A DNA stretch of 64,000 nucleotides from Zhongshania sp. (lineage in GTDB: Bacteria > Pseudomonadota > Gammaproteobacteria > Pseudomonadales > Spongiibacteraceae). Location of the stretch: positions 106,100-170,099 of the forward strand of contig NZ_JARGNU010000007.1 in assembly GCF_029212375.1 (NCBI RefSeq). The letters are read 5' to 3'. Below are positions 26,060-35,551 of the stretch, piece after piece. Position 1 is the first letter of the stretch. Each line of letters opens with the position of its first letter. The translations under genes and the position numbers were made by a program. Below the pieces are notes generated by a model that was not told the DNA's origin, ran no database searches, and saw only the letters and a list, made by a program, of their open reading frames with translations.

Positions 26060-27238
26060 ATGGAAGACGCACTAGGCGCGGTTCACAGCGTGGCGCCGAA
26101 CTGGTTGGGCCAGTGGGGGCCGTTTACGGTGGTAATGGCGCTGCTGTTTGCTAGCTGGTTGTTTACGCGCAAGGTGTTTGCGCTGCAAAAAAACCATGGT
26201 GCCGATACCCGTTATCGCGAGCAGGGCACGCGACTGGCCTTTCGTCTCAGTGGCGTGTTGTTGGCAATAAGTACAATACCAATGAGTGGCGAGCTGCGCG
26301 GCCAGCTATTGAGTTTAGTGGGGCTGTTAATGAGCGCCGCGATTGCTCTGTCATCAACCTCGGTGATGGGCAATTTAATGGCGGGTTTTATGTTGCGCAC
26401 GGTCAATAGCTTTCGCGCTGGCGACTATATTGAGTTTCGCAATGAGCTGGGGCGGGTGTCGCAGCGCGGCTTGCTGCACGTGGAGTTTCAGAACGAAACC
26501 AGCGAGCTAGTGACGGTGCCCAATCTTCTATTGGTTCAGGAGCCCTATAACGTCGTGCGAGCCTCGGGCACGGTGGTGTCGGCCGAGGTGTCTCTGGGTT
26601 ACGACGTAGATCGTCGCGACATTGAAGCCGCGCTGCTCATTGCTATTGAAGCCGCGGAGCTCGAAAACGGCTTTGTGCAAATTCGCAACCTCGGCGATTT
26701 CTCAGTTAATTATCGCGCCAGCGGCTGGTTGAAGGAAGCGGGTTTGTTGGTTAGTGCGCGCTCGCGCCTGCGGGGCAAAATACTGGATGCTCTGCACGAG
26801 GCGGGTATCGAAATTGTGTCGCCCAATTTTATGAATCAGCGTCCACTGCCGCCGGAGCTTAAGTTTATTCCTAAGCGTAGACACCAAGCCCAGCCCGACG
26901 ATGATAAAACTGGCCATGCCGAAGAGATTTTGTTCAATAAAGCAGAAGTTGCCAGTGCCGTAGAACAGCTGCAAAGCAAGATTAAAAAGCTAAAAGATTC
27001 CCTGAGTGTGGATGTGGCCGAGGGCGAAGAGGCCCCCGATCGCGATGCTCTTAAAGCAGAGCTGAGCGCCCTGACCGAGGAGCTAGAACTCGCTCGCCAG
27101 CTGGCGAAGGATGAGATTGCCAGAGATCGTGATACCAGTAATGACGACGGCGAGGATGTGGAACCAGACGCGGAATCGGCAGAGCAGTCTCAGCCGGATG
27201 GGTCCTCGTCAGAAACACCAACACCTAAGGCTAAATAA
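26060..27238 (+). CDS. MscS-like channel protein with long acidic coiled C-terminus
   Basis: 392 aa, ATG at 26060. Membrane segments lie at about residues 18-36, 58-75 and 82-110; the MscS pore/beta-domain signature appears as SSTSVMGNLMAGFMLRTVNSFRAGDYIEF, written here in two parts: SSTSVMGNLMAGFMLR and NSFRAGDYIEF. The cytoplasmic domain runs to about residue 275. The C-terminus adds a predicted coiled coil (VASAVEQLQSKIKKLKDSL, about 305-355) and an acidic Ser/Pro tail. The pore helix differs from canonical MscS and the extra tail suggests a specialised sensor or regulatory partner. Confidence 0.8.
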   Translation: MEDALGAVHSVAPNWLGQWGPFTVVMALLFASWLFTRKVFALQKNHGADTRYREQGTRLAFRLSGVLLAISTIPMSGELRGQLLSLVGLLMSAAIALSSTSVMGNLMAGFMLRTVNSFRAGDYIEFRNELGRVSQRGLLHVEFQNETSELVTVPNLLLVQEPYNVVRASGTVVSAEVSLGYDVDRRDIEAALLIAIEAAELENGFVQIRNLGDFSVNYRASGWLKEAGLLVSARSRLRGKILDALHEAGIEIVSPNFMNQRPLPPELKFIPKRRHQAQPDDDKTGHAEEILFNKAEVASAVEQLQSKIKKLKDSLSVDVAEGEEAPDRDALKAELSALTEELELARQLAKDEIARDRDTSNDDGEDVEPDAESAEQSQPDGSSSETPTPKAK

Positions 27239-27263
27239 CCTTAGGTCTGCAACGGCGGGGATT

Positions 27264-27746
27264 TTAAGCTGAGCGCAGCGAATCCTGCCATTCACTAATC
27301 GCCAATCCCGTACCCATTGGCCAAGGTTTGATCTCTAGGGCGGGCACAATCTTATAATCGTCTAATTCGTGGTTGAGTTTGATCTCACCCGCTGCGCGCA
27401 CATGGTAGGCAATAATCACCTGATTTTGCTGGGCAAAGGGGTAGACTCCTACGAGCTTGGTTTCTATGGCGTGGAGGTTTAACTCTTCCATTGTCTCGCG
27501 GCGGGCGCATTGCGCTGGGTCTTCGCCGGCCTCTAGAAAGCCTGTGATAATAGAATAAAAACTCTTAGGCCACGCCACATTGTGCGCCATCACCACGCCG
27601 CCCTCGACCTCTACAATCATGGCGACCACCGGCACGGGATTATTCCACAGCACAAAGCTGCATTCGATGCTGGAACAGCCTTTGCGGATCTCGCTGTCGA
27701 TCAGTATTTCGGCAATGGGGCTGGCGCATTGGGGGCAAAAATTCAT
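27264..27746 (-). CDS. Nudix hydrolase with N-terminal zinc ribbon
   Basis: 160 aa, ATG at 27746. It begins with CPQC and a later cysteine pair region (GCSSIEC), a zinc-ribbon arrangement, followed by a Nudix fold. The Nudix box reads GFLEAGEDPAQCARRETMEELNL: the catalytic RE..EE core is intact, while the final Gly is Asn and the residue after RE is Thr. It is shorter than NudC. Substrate unknown; a nucleotide-diphosphate derivative is likely. It converges with the upstream MscS-like gene. Confidence 0.82.
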   Translation of the reverse strand: MNFCPQCASPIAEILIDSEIRKGCSSIECSFVLWNNPVPVVAMIVEVEGGVVMAHNVAWPKSFYSIITGFLEAGEDPAQCARRETMEELNLHAIETKLVGVYPFAQQNQVIIAYHVRAAGEIKLNHELDDYKIVPALEIKPWPMGTGLAISEWQDSLRSA

Positions 27747-27847
27747 GGTGGCCTCGATATAGTTATTGGCATTAAGCCACTGATTTTGCCACAGACGGTG
27801 TCTGTGCGACTATGTTGGTATTACGTTAATTTACAAGGCGGCTGGTT

Positions 27848-28636
27848 GTGGATTTAAACCTTAATAATAAAATTGCCCTGGTTACCGGCAGTAATCGCGG
27901 CACCGGTGAATGTATTGCGACTACCTTAGCTAAAGAAGGTGCGCGGGTGGTATTTCACAGCAATGAACGGGGCGGCGCCGAAGCGGCGGCGGCCACCGTG
28001 GCCAATGCGGTAGGGGTGTGGGGTGATATCAGCACCGAGGCGGGTTGCGAGCAGGTATTGGCCCAGACTCGTGCGGTGATCGGTGAGGTGGATATTTTGG
28101 TGAATAACTACGGCACCGCAACAGCGGGCAAATGGGCGGTGAGCGGCACCAATGACTGGCTGGATATGTACCAAAAAAATGTGCTGTCGGCGGCGCGTTT
28201 AATACAGGGTTTGGTGCCCGCGATGAAGGCCAAGGGCTGGGGGCGAATTGTGCAACTTGGCACCATTGGCAGCCATCAACCTAATAGCATTATGCCCCAT
28301 TACTACGCGGCGAAAGGCGCGCTCGCGACCATGAGTGTTAGCCTAACCAAGGAATTGAGTCACACCGGCATCACCGTTAATACCGTTTCGCCGGGTTATA
28401 TTCGCACTGCAGAGCTAGAAGCGGGCTTTCGCCGCCGCGCCGCGAAACAAGGCTGGGGCGAGGATTGGAACGACATTGTTAAACACGTCGTTGCCACCGA
28501 ATATCCCAACCCCTGTGGTCGCATTGCAGAGCGCCAAGAGGTCGCCGATTTAGTCGCGTTTATTTGCAGCGACCGCGCTGGCTTTATTAATGGTCAGAAT
28601 ATTCGTATTGATGGCGGCGCCGTTTGCTATGTCTAA
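27848..28636 (+). CDS. Short-chain dehydrogenase/reductase
   Basis: 262 aa, GTG at 27848 (MDLNLNNKIALVTGSNRGTG). Classical SDR: cofactor loop TGSNRGTGECIA at about residues 14-25, NNYG at about 88 in place of NNAG, catalytic Ser near 140 and YYAAK at about 155-160, and a C-terminal substrate loop ending in the fold-typical FINGQNIRIDGGAVCYV. It probably reduces or oxidises a hydroxyl/keto group with NAD(P); substrate not predictable. It ends 6 bp from the convergent hemW gene. Confidence 0.9.
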   Translation: MDLNLNNKIALVTGSNRGTGECIATTLAKEGARVVFHSNERGGAEAAAATVANAVGVWGDISTEAGCEQVLAQTRAVIGEVDILVNNYGTATAGKWAVSGTNDWLDMYQKNVLSAARLIQGLVPAMKAKGWGRIVQLGTIGSHQPNSIMPHYYAAKGALATMSVSLTKELSHTGITVNTVSPGYIRTAELEAGFRRRAAKQGWGEDWNDIVKHVVATEYPNPCGRIAERQEVADLVAFICSDRAGFINGQNIRIDGGAVCYV

Positions 28637-28642
28637 AGGCGT

Positions 28643-29821
28643 CTAATCGGGCAAAAATTCAGCGAGGATGCTGTCGACTAACTCAAAGCCGCGGGGCGTG
28701 GGGCAAATCAATAGGTTTTCTTCGTGGAGCAAACCTTGCTGCTTTAATCTGCTCAGGGTGGCCTCTATTGCTTGGCTATTCAGCCCCGTGCGCTCACTAA
28801 ATAACTGCCGAGTAAAACCCTGCTGCAGACGCAGCGCGTTCATCATAAATTCTAGTGGCAAATCGACTGCGGCGATCAGCTCGGTTTTACTGCTGCGCGA
28901 GGGTTTGCGCAGCAAATAATCTTCTGGCTTACGGGTTTTTTGATAGCGCAGAATGTCGCCATTGGCACGGCTAATTTTACCGTGGGCGCCAGCGCCGATG
29001 GCCAGATAATCGCCAAACTGCCAATAGTTAAGATTGTGGCGGGCCTGGTGGCCAGGCTTGGCAAAGGCCGAAATTTCGTAGCGGGCAAAGTTGTTTGCGG
29101 CTAGCAGCGCGCCCCCCGCATGTTGGATACGATGCATTTCAGTTTCCACCGGCAATAGCGGTGGCCGTTTGTAAAATTCGGTGTTGGCTTCAATAGTGAG
29201 CTGGTACCAACTGATATGCGGCGCGCCAGCGGCAATGGCGGTATTTAAATCGCGCAGCGCGTCACCCGGTGTTTGCTCATTAAGGCCGTGCATCAAATCG
29301 ACATTAAAATTGCTAAAGCCCGCCTGTTGGGCGCAGCTAATGGCGCGCAGCGCGTCATCGCTATTGTGAATGCGGCCCAGCTTTTGAAGCTGCACGGGAT
29401 CAAAGCTTTGCACGCCTATCGACAAGCGATTAATACCCACCCCGCGATAGCCCTCAAACCGGCCCTGTTCCAAAGTGCCGGGATTGGCCTCTAGGGTAAT
29501 CTCGATGTTGTCGGCAAATTTTAGGTGCTGCTGTAAACCGCGAAACAACGTCTCGTAGGCCGCCGCACTGAATAGACTCGGCGTGCCGCCACCAATAAAA
29601 ATGCTTTGCAGCTCACGGCCTTGGATGAAGTCCACGTCTTGCTCAAAATCTTCCAGCATTGCGGCAACGTAGGCCTGCTCTGGTAGCGCGCCTTTTTGCT
29701 CATGGGAGTTAAAGTCGCAATAGGGACATTTGCGCACGCACCAAGGAATGTGGATGTAGAGCGATAAGGGTATTGGCTGCGGTCGTCCGGTACTGAGGGT
29801 CGTTAATGGGGAATCGTTCAT
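28643..29821 (-). CDS. hemW: HemW, radical SAM heme chaperone (HemN-like)
   Basis: 392 aa, ATG at 29821. The radical-SAM cluster motif is YIHIPWCVRKCPYCDFNSH (CxxxCxxC), followed by FIGGGTPSLFS, EANPGTLE, GVNRLSIGVQSFD and the HemN C-terminal domain (RLQQGFTRQLFSERTGLN). HemW binds and transfers heme and lacks coproporphyrinogen oxidase activity; its shorter N-terminus distinguishes it from HemN. In many proteobacteria it is linked with rdgB, but not here. Confidence 0.93.
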   Translation of the reverse strand: MNDSPLTTLSTGRPQPIPLSLYIHIPWCVRKCPYCDFNSHEQKGALPEQAYVAAMLEDFEQDVDFIQGRELQSIFIGGGTPSLFSAAAYETLFRGLQQHLKFADNIEITLEANPGTLEQGRFEGYRGVGINRLSIGVQSFDPVQLQKLGRIHNSDDALRAISCAQQAGFSNFNVDLMHGLNEQTPGDALRDLNTAIAAGAPHISWYQLTIEANTEFYKRPPLLPVETEMHRIQHAGGALLAANNFARYEISAFAKPGHQARHNLNYWQFGDYLAIGAGAHGKISRANGDILRYQKTRKPEDYLLRKPSRSSKTELIAAVDLPLEFMMNALRLQQGFTRQLFSERTGLNSQAIEATLSRLKQQGLLHEENLLICPTPRGFELVDSILAEFLPD

Positions 29822-29949
29822 AGCCGGACTTTACTTGTGGTGGTCTGCTGCGGCTGGCAAGTTTAGCATTATTCATGGGGCGGTTGTTATTGACGCTAGC
29901 CAAGCCGTTTTTACTACCGCTGCCTAGCGAGGGGAAGGCTAATATAGGC

Positions 29950-30444
29950 TTACTCAATCACTTGAATATCGACCTTGATTACGCCCGACGCGGTATTGCC
30001 AATCTCAGCAAAGGCCGACTTTGAAAGGTCAATAATCCGCCCTCGGGCAAAGGGGCCGCGGTCGTTAATGGTCACCAACACACTTTGGCCGGTTTTGGGG
30101 TTTGTGACTTTAACGTGGCTGCCAAAAGGCAGGGTTCTATGGGCTGCGGTTTTTAGCTCGTGCCGATAGCGCTCGCCGCTGGCGGTTTTTTGGTTGTGGT
30201 GCCTATCGCCATAATAAGACGCTAGACCAGACTCGATGATAACGGGGGTTTCCTCTACAACGAGTACAACTTCCTCCTCCTCGACCGCTGCCTCTTCCAT
30301 CGGTAATGAAGAGCAAGCCACCAAGGAGAGTAGCAATGTGAACATTGCAATGATCGATAAAGCGCTGAGGCTGCTCGGGGCGCGGCTATGTTGCGGCGCT
30401 ATAAGGCCAAGCCAGTTGTTTGAGATTTTTGACAAAAATAACAC
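29950..30444 (-). CDS. rlpA: RlpA-like lipoprotein (double-psi beta-barrel, peptidoglycan-acting)
   Basis: 164 aa from a GTG at 30444; a shorter start at 30345 would leave too little signal sequence. The signal segment SALSIIAMFTLLLSLVAC ends in a lipobox (LVAC), followed by an acidic stretch rich in Glu and Val. The RlpA double-psi barrel covers residues about 70-162: GLASYYGDRHHNQKTASGER, LPFGSHVKVTNPKTGQ, INDRGPFARGRIIDLS. RlpA is a septal lytic transglycosylase in Pseudomonas, but the C-terminal SPOR domain is absent here, so septal targeting by SPOR is not expected. Confidence 0.85.
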   Translation of the reverse strand: MLFLSKISNNWLGLIAPQHSRAPSSLSALSIIAMFTLLLSLVACSSLPMEEAAVEEEEVVLVVEETPVIIESGLASYYGDRHHNQKTASGERYRHELKTAAHRTLPFGSHVKVTNPKTGQSVLVTINDRGPFARGRIIDLSKSAFAEIGNTASGVIKVDIQVIE

Positions 30445-30617
30445 CCCTAGTGGCGCTTAGTATTTGTGCTAGCGCACTAATCGATCTTGGGAGTTGGGAA
30501 TAGTTCCCAGGAAGTGGTGCTTATCGGCTAAGACGCCGTTACTTCAGGCACTCGATGCCTGATTTTCTGGGCATACTCGCGAACGCGAGATGCGAGTGAG
30601 CGGTAGCGAATGCTCTT

Positions 30618-30641
30618 GCGTCAGACATCCGACGTCAGACC
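30618..30641 (-). repeat. REP-like palindrome, copy 1
   Basis: The minus-strand core GTCTGACGTCGGATGTCTGA is shared with two copies beside ubiD (32540-32570 and 32634-32663). Short GC-rich partly palindromic units of this kind are typical REP elements. Confidence 0.6.
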
Positions 30642-30791
30642 GGTTTTTCCCGTTTACCCCGTTACTTGCTGCGGTGCTGAAGGGCATTGGCGTAAACTGC
30701 GAGTCTTGTGCTTAAAAAGAACTGCTTATTATTTAATACCAGAACGCGGCACCGCTCTTGATCCCGCTTTTGAACTCACCGAGCATCGCAG

Positions 30792-30863
30792 AAATTCAAT
30801 GGGATGCTGTTAGCGAGGACTGTCTGAGCCGAAGGCGAGTTCCGCAGCGATCCCATTGAATTT
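30792..30863. repeat. Inverted repeat with 14-bp perfect arms
   Basis: AAATTCAATGGGAT (30792-30805) pairs with 30850-30863; the stem continues with one bulged base (GCTG/CAGC). The 44-nt loop is GC-rich. It could fold as an RNA element together with the next hairpin. Confidence 0.7.
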
Positions 30864-30913
30864 TGAGAAGCGCGGGGTACCCGAAGGGTGAGTGATAGCG
30901 GGCGAATTTCTTG

Positions 30914-30943
30914 CTTACTTCTTTTTTCGCAAAAAGAAGTAAG
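30914..30943. repeat. Perfect 13-bp hairpin
   Basis: CTTACTTCTTTTT (30914-30926), loop TCGC, and the exact complement at 30931-30943. It sits in the same non-coding region as the 14-bp inverted repeat and REP copy 1. Confidence 0.75.
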
Positions 30944-31069
30944 TCGCGTAGCGAGGGCGAAATAAAAGCTAGCAGGAAGGTAGGATAATTTTTACAGTGC
31001 CAAACTACCTTGTTTGGAGTTTTGCTCTGGCGCCAAAATATTGCTATCAATAGCCTTAACTGAGAGCGC

Positions 31070-32533
31070 TTAGCTCAACCCCAACGTATCCCAGATATCA
31101 TCTATTTTCTGAATAACAGCCGGATCTTTCACAATTGGCCGCCCCCACTCACGGGTGGTTTCACCGCCCATTTTATTGGTGGCGTCCATGCCCATTTTTG
31201 AGCCAAGGCCAGATACCGGCGAGGCAAAGTCGAGGTAGTCGATGGGGGTGTTTTCGACCAGTACGGTGTCTCGCGCGGGGTCCATGCGCGTGGTAATGGC
31301 CCAGATCACATCATTCCAGTCGCGGGCGTTGACGTCGTCGTCGCACACAATCACAAACTTGGTGTACATGAATTGCCGCAAAAATGACCACACCCCAAAC
31401 ATCACGCGCTTGGCGTGGCCAGGGTATTGTTTCTTAATGGTGACAATCGCCATGCGATAGGAGCAGCCTTCTGGCGGTAAATAAAAGTCCACGATTTCGG
31501 GAAACTGGCGCTGCAGTAGCGGCACTAATACTTCGTTTAAGGCGACGCCGAGCACTGCTGGCTCATCGGGTGGCCGGCCGGTATAGGTGCTGTGGTAGAT
31601 CGGCTGTTTGCGATGGGTGATGTGGGTCACGGTAAATACGGGAAAGCTATCGACTTCGTTGTAGTAGCCGGTGTGGTCGCCGTAGGGACCTTCGTCGGCC
31701 ATTTCTTCGGGGTCGATATAGCCTTCTAAAATAAACTCAGCACTGGCGGGCACGTTTAGATCATTGCTCAGGCTGGTGGTGAGTTCGGTTTTACTGCCCC
31801 GCAATAATCCGGCAAAGGCGTATTCGCTGAGGCTGTCGGGTACCGGCGTTACGGCGCCGAGGGTGGTTGCTGGATCGGCGCCAAGGGCTACCGATACCGG
31901 AAATTTTACGCCGGGGTGGGCGGCTTTAAATTCTTGGAAATCGAGGGCGCCACCGCGATGCGACAACCAGCGCATAATCAGCTTGTTCTTGCCAATTAAT
32001 TGCATGCGGTAAATGCCTAGGTTCTGGCGTTCTTTGTTTGGGCCACGGGTAATAACCAGCGGCCAAGTGATTAGCGGCGCGGCATCGTCGGGCCAGCAGG
32101 TTTGAATCGGCAGGGTGTTTAGGTCGACAGCATCGCCTTCAATCACGCATTGCTGGCAGGCGGCGCCGTTCACCATTTTTGGGCCCATATTCAATACTTG
32201 CTTGAATACCGGCAGCTTGCTCCACGCGTCGCGCAAGCCTTTTGGTGGATCGGGTTGGCGCAGAAAGGCGAGTAACTCGCCAACATCGTGCAGGGCTTTG
32301 ATGTCGTCCTTACCCATGCCCATCGCCACCCGCTTTTCGGTACCGAATAAGTTCGCGAGTACGGGAATGGTATAGCCAATGGGGTTTTCAAACAGCAGTG
32401 CAGGGCCGCCAGCGCGCAATACGCGGTCGCAAATCTCGGTCATTTCAAGATTGGGGTCAACAGGGTGTTTGATGCGCTTTAGCTCGCCCTTGGCTTCAAG
32501 GTCGGCAATGAATTCTCTGAGGTCTTTATACAT
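31070..32533 (-). CDS. ubiD: UbiD, 4-hydroxy-3-polyprenylbenzoate decarboxylase
   Basis: 487 aa from the ATG at 32533 ([20 protein letters not shown]), which aligns with E. coli UbiD. A GTG at 32575 with GAGG seven bases upstream is also in frame and would add 14 residues encoded by a REP-like palindrome. The enzyme uses prenylated FMN (made by UbiX) to decarboxylate the ubiquinone precursor. Visible family segments are [40 protein letters not shown] and [20 protein letters not shown]. It lies downstream of rho, as in Pseudomonas. Confidence 0.95.
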   Translation of the reverse strand: MYKDLREFIADLEAKGELKRIKHPVDPNLEMTEICDRVLRAGGPALLFENPIGYTIPVLANLFGTEKRVAMGMGKDDIKALHDVGELLAFLRQPDPPKGLRDAWSKLPVFKQVLNMGPKMVNGAACQQCVIEGDAVDLNTLPIQTCWPDDAAPLITWPLVITRGPNKERQNLGIYRMQLIGKNKLIMRWLSHRGGALDFQEFKAAHPGVKFPVSVALGADPATTLGAVTPVPDSLSEYAFAGLLRGSKTELTTSLSNDLNVPASAEFILEGYIDPEEMADEGPYGDHTGYYNEVDSFPVFTVTHITHRKQPIYHSTYTGRPPDEPAVLGVALNEVLVPLLQRQFPEIVDFYLPPEGCSYRMAIVTIKKQYPGHAKRVMFGVWSFLRQFMYTKFVIVCDDDVNARDWNDVIWAITTRMDPARDTVLVENTPIDYLDFASPVSGLGSKMGMDATNKMGGETTREWGRPIVKDPAVIQKIDDIWDTLGLS

Positions 32534-32539
32534 AGGGAA

Positions 32540-32570
32540 GGTCTGACGTCGGAAGTCGGATGTCGGAGAC
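32540..32570 (+). repeat. REP-like palindrome, copy 2
   Basis: It begins GGTCTGACGTCGGAAGTCGG and lies directly at the 5' end of ubiD, in inverted orientation to copy 3 (32634-32663). Confidence 0.65.
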
Positions 32571-32633
32571 GGCACGATGCGGCCTCAGCGTCATACTATC
32601 AAACTCGATATGTGTTGCGGGTTGCGGGTTTTA

Positions 32634-32663
32634 GCGTCGGACGTCAGACATCCGACGCCCGAC
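32634..32663 (-). repeat. REP-like palindrome, copy 3
   Basis: It carries GTCGGACGTCAGACATCCGA on the plus strand and abuts the rho stop codon. With copy 2 it forms an inverted pair filling the rho-ubiD gap, so it may act as a processing or termination structure in the rho-ubiD transcript. Confidence 0.65.
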
Positions 32664-33932
32664 TCACTTTCGCTTCATTGAATCAAAAAACTCGGCATTG
32701 GTCTTGGTGTCTTTGAGCTTGTCGATTAAGAACTCAATCGCTGCGGTGTCTTCCATGCCGTGCAGTAATTTGCGCAGTATCCACATTCTGGCCAGTTCTT
32801 CTTCGCCGGTGAGGAGTTCTTCGCGGCGAGTACCTGAGCGACGGATGTTGATGGCGGGGTAGACGCGCTTTTCGGCGATTTTACGATCTAAGTGCAGTTC
32901 GTTGTTACCTGTGCCTTTGAATTCTTCGTAGATCACTTCGTCCATTTTGGAGCCGGTGTCGATCAGCGCGGTGGCGATAATCGACAGGCTGCCGCCTTCT
33001 TCAACATTACGCGCGGCGCCGAAGAAGCGCTTGGGGCGCTCAAGGGCGTGGGCGTCAACACCACCGGTCAGCACTTTGCCAGAGCTGGGGACGATGGTGT
33101 TATAGGCGCGAGCAAGGCGGGTAATGGAGTCGAGCAGAATAACTACGTCGCGCTTGTGTTCAACCAAACGTTTGGCTTTTTCAATAACCATTTCGGCTAC
33201 TTGAACGTGACGGGCTGGTGGCTCGTCAAAGGTCGAGGCTACAACTTCTGCGCCGCGGGCGCCAACAGAGCGCTGCATCTCGGTAACTTCTTCTGGGCGT
33301 TCGTCAATCAGCAAAACAATAACGTAACACTCGGGGTTGTTGCGGATGATACTGGCGGCAATATTCTGCAGCATCAAGGTTTTACCCGCTTTTGGCGGTG
33401 CAACGATCAGGCCGCGTTGGCCCTTACCGATGGGTGCGGCCAAGTCGATAATGCGACCGGTCAAATCTTCAGTAGAGCCAGTACCCAATTCTAGGGTCAG
33501 GCGCTCATTGGGAAACAGGGGGGTAAGGTTTTCAAACAGAACTTTGTTCTTGGACTGCTCTGGGCGGGTAAAGTTAACTTCGTCTACTTTAAGCAGTGCG
33601 AAGTAACGTTCGCCTTCCTTCGGCGGCCGGATCTTGCCGGCAATACTGTCGCCAGTGCGCAAATTAAAGCGTCTGATCTGGCTGGGTGACACGTAGATGT
33701 CGTCGGGGCCGGCTAAGTATGAGCAGTCGGCAGACCGCAAAAAGCCGAAGCCGTCTTGCAGTATTTCTAAAACACCGTCGCCGTGAATATCTTCACCGCT
33801 CTTAGCGTGACGTTTTAGTATGGAGAATATAATGTCCTGCTTGCGAGAGCGGGCGATATTATCGAGGCCAATTTCTTTGGCAATATCGAGTAGTTCTTGA
33901 GCGGGTTTGGTTTTAAGATCGGTAAGATTCAT
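32664..33932 (-). CDS. rho: Transcription termination factor Rho
   Basis: 422 aa, ATG at 33932, standard length. The N-terminal RNA-binding domain includes [20 protein letters not shown] and [20 protein letters not shown]; the ATPase has Walker [16 protein letters not shown], Walker B region [17 protein letters not shown] and the R loop [18 protein letters not shown]. The hexameric helicase ends transcription at unstructured C-rich RNA. The order trxA-rho-ubiD on one strand matches Pseudomonas. The 200-bp leader upstream of the gene could hold the usual rho autoregulation, but no specific element was identified. Confidence 0.98.
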   Translation of the reverse strand: MNLTDLKTKPAQELLDIAKEIGLDNIARSRKQDIIFSILKRHAKSGEDIHGDGVLEILQDGFGFLRSADCSYLAGPDDIYVSPSQIRRFNLRTGDSIAGKIRPPKEGERYFALLKVDEVNFTRPEQSKNKVLFENLTPLFPNERLTLELGTGSTEDLTGRIIDLAAPIGKGQRGLIVAPPKAGKTLMLQNIAASIIRNNPECYVIVLLIDERPEEVTEMQRSVGARGAEVVASTFDEPPARHVQVAEMVIEKAKRLVEHKRDVVILLDSITRLARAYNTIVPSSGKVLTGGVDAHALERPKRFFGAARNVEEGGSLSIIATALIDTGSKMDEVIYEEFKGTGNNELHLDRKIAEKRVYPAINIRRSGTRREELLTGEEELARMWILRKLLHGMEDTAAIEFLIDKLKDTKTNAEFFDSMKRK

Positions 33933-34133
33933 AGGTATATGGGTTTAGTGGCATCAATTAGACGAGATATGAGCGAGACGTGGGAACGGCAGAATCGGAA
34001 AGCCGAAACGAACTCGACGTGTTAAAGAAGAAGCGAAAATAAGGTTAATTATTGGGTGTTCTTTGAAGGATCGTCAGCACTCTATCATTGAAAGTTAGAG
34101 GCGTCCAGCTTTTAAAGCAGCTTTTAAAATAAG

Positions 34134-34165
34134 CAAAACCGCGCGGCGAGGGCCGCGCGGTTTTG
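34134..34165 (-). terminator. Terminator after trxA
   Basis: CAAAACCGCGCGGC, loop GAGG, and the complementary arm ending in a T run on the minus strand, placed directly after the trxA stop. It separates trxA from rho. Confidence 0.85.
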
Positions 34166-34167
34166 AA

Positions 34168-34494
34168 CTACAGTGCCGCGTTAATAAAATCGAGCAGCTG
34201 AGTTTTAGACAGCGCGCCGACTTTAGTTGCTTCGGCATTGCCGCCTTTGAATATAATCAAGGTTGGAATACCGCGCACGCTGAATTTTTGAGGCGTATCG
34301 CTATTGGCATCAACATCAATTTTGCAGATCTTGATCTTGCCCGCGAACTCTACAGCCACTTCTTCCAAGACTGGGGCGATCATTTTGCATGGACCACACC
34401 ACTCTGCCCAGAAATCGACCAGTACAGGTACGTCTGACTTCAGCACATCTTCTTCAAAGCTGCTGTCGGTGACGTGAACGATGTTGTCGCTCAT
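34168..34494 (-). CDS. trxA: Thioredoxin 1
   Basis: 108 aa from the ATG at 34494 ([18 protein letters not shown]), with GGAGA seven bases upstream. The active site is [17 protein letters not shown] (CGPC), and the cis-proline loop is [12 protein letters not shown]. It is the cytoplasmic disulfide reductase and cofactor of ribonucleotide reductase. It is divergent from ppx with 65 bp between, and is followed by its own terminator and then rho. Confidence 0.97.
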   Translation of the reverse strand: MSDNIVHVTDSSFEEDVLKSDVPVLVDFWAEWCGPCKMIAPVLEEVAVEFAGKIKICKIDVDANSDTPQKFSVRGIPTLIIFKGGNAEATKVGALSKTQLLDFINAAL

Positions 34495-34559
34495 GTTATT
34501 TCTCCGAATACACATCATAAATTAAGGATGTGCGATGATAGCACAGGATTTGGGCGGAA

Positions 34560-35504
34560 GTGAAAAGGCTAGCGGGGGTGAATTTGACAACAGGCTCCAC
34601 TATTGCGGCGATTGATATGGGCTCGAATAGCTTTCATTTGCTGATTGCTGAGCGGGCAGAAGCCGGGCCAAGCTCGGCCTACCGCGCCGAATACCGCACC
34701 GAGCGCAAAGTGCAGTTAGCCGCCGGCAGTGAACACGGCGTATTGCAGGCCGATGCTCAGGCGCGGGCGTTGGCCTGCCTTGCCGAATTTAAGGAAATAT
34801 TGGCGGCCTATCGGCCCGTGATTTTACGCATTGTGGCCACGGCCTCGTTGCGCGGGGTGGCGAATGCGGCGGATTTTTGCGAACAGGTAATGTACTTGCT
34901 CGGGGTTGAGCCTGAGATAATTAGTGGTGAGCGCGAGGCGGAGCTGGTTTATCTTGGCGTGGCAGCGCCCGGCGACATCGGTCAATTGGTGGTGGATATT
35001 GGTGGCGGCAGTACTGAGCTTGCGTTGGGGCGCGGCCAAGTGCTCGGGCAGGGGCTCAGTGTGGCGGTGGGCTGTTTGAGCTATTTACGGTATTTTCCTG
35101 CTGGCCGCTTACAGCGCACTGATTTTGACGCGGCGACAGCGGCGGCGCGGGCCGAATTTGAACTGGCGGCGGCAAGCTTGTCCAAGCCAAGTCGGCTGCA
35201 GTTTATTGGTTGTTCCGGCACCTTGCTGGCGGTTGAGCAGGTGCTTATGGCGCGCAATGGCGGGGGGCGTGGTATTCGCCTAGCAGAATTGCAGGAGTTG
35301 GCGACCGATTTACAGTCGTTTGCCAGCCTCGGCGCCATTAGTTATCAGGGTTTAACGGAAGATCGGCAGTCTATTTTTGCCTCTGGAGTGGCTATTGTGT
35401 TGGCGCTCTTTGGGGCTTTAAATATAGAGGAAATGCAGCTTTCTGAGCAGGGCCTGCGCGAGGGCGTAGTTAAAAGTTACCTGTTGGCGGCGAGCGCCGA
35501 TTAG
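34560..35504 (+). CDS. ppx: Exopolyphosphatase, Ppx/GppA family (short form)
   Basis: 314 aa with a GTG at 34560; a GTG at 34578 preceded by a G-rich run is an alternative. The family motifs are IAAIDMGSNSFHLLIAE, VATASLRGVANAADF, ISGEREAELVYLG and VVDIGGGSTELALG. Only the two actin-like domains are present; the C-terminal HD-like domain of E. coli Ppx (513 aa) is missing, as in short bacterial members. It hydrolyses polyphosphate and/or pppGpp. The divergent ppx/trxA arrangement is the same as in Pseudomonas. Confidence 0.9.
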   Translation: MKRLAGVNLTTGSTIAAIDMGSNSFHLLIAERAEAGPSSAYRAEYRTERKVQLAAGSEHGVLQADAQARALACLAEFKEILAAYRPVILRIVATASLRGVANAADFCEQVMYLLGVEPEIISGEREAELVYLGVAAPGDIGQLVVDIGGGSTELALGRGQVLGQGLSVAVGCLSYLRYFPAGRLQRTDFDAATAAARAEFELAAASLSKPSRLQFIGCSGTLLAVEQVLMARNGGGRGIRLAELQELATDLQSFASLGAISYQGLTEDRQSIFASGVAIVLALFGALNIEEMQLSEQGLREGVVKSYLLAASAD

Positions 35505-35551
35505 CAGCGCTAGGTTTTCATTCATAGAATCAGTTCAAGAGGAGAGGATAC

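Larger units (their letters stand above)
30445..31069. other. 625-bp non-coding region rich in palindromes
   Basis: No convincing gene. From left to right it has CAGGCA/TGCCTG (30545-30561), an ACTCGC..GCGAGT stem near 30575-30597, one REP-like copy (30618-30641), a 14-bp inverted repeat (30792-30863) and a 13-bp hairpin (30914-30943). The segment 30780-30965 resembles an intergenic element I recall from other gammaproteobacteria; this is memory, not a search result. Confidence 0.55.

Noticed and set aside
34106..34127. Short direct repeat (AGCTTTTAAA twice) before the trxA terminator
   Set aside because: Only about 11 bases per copy in AT-rich sequence; likely chance.
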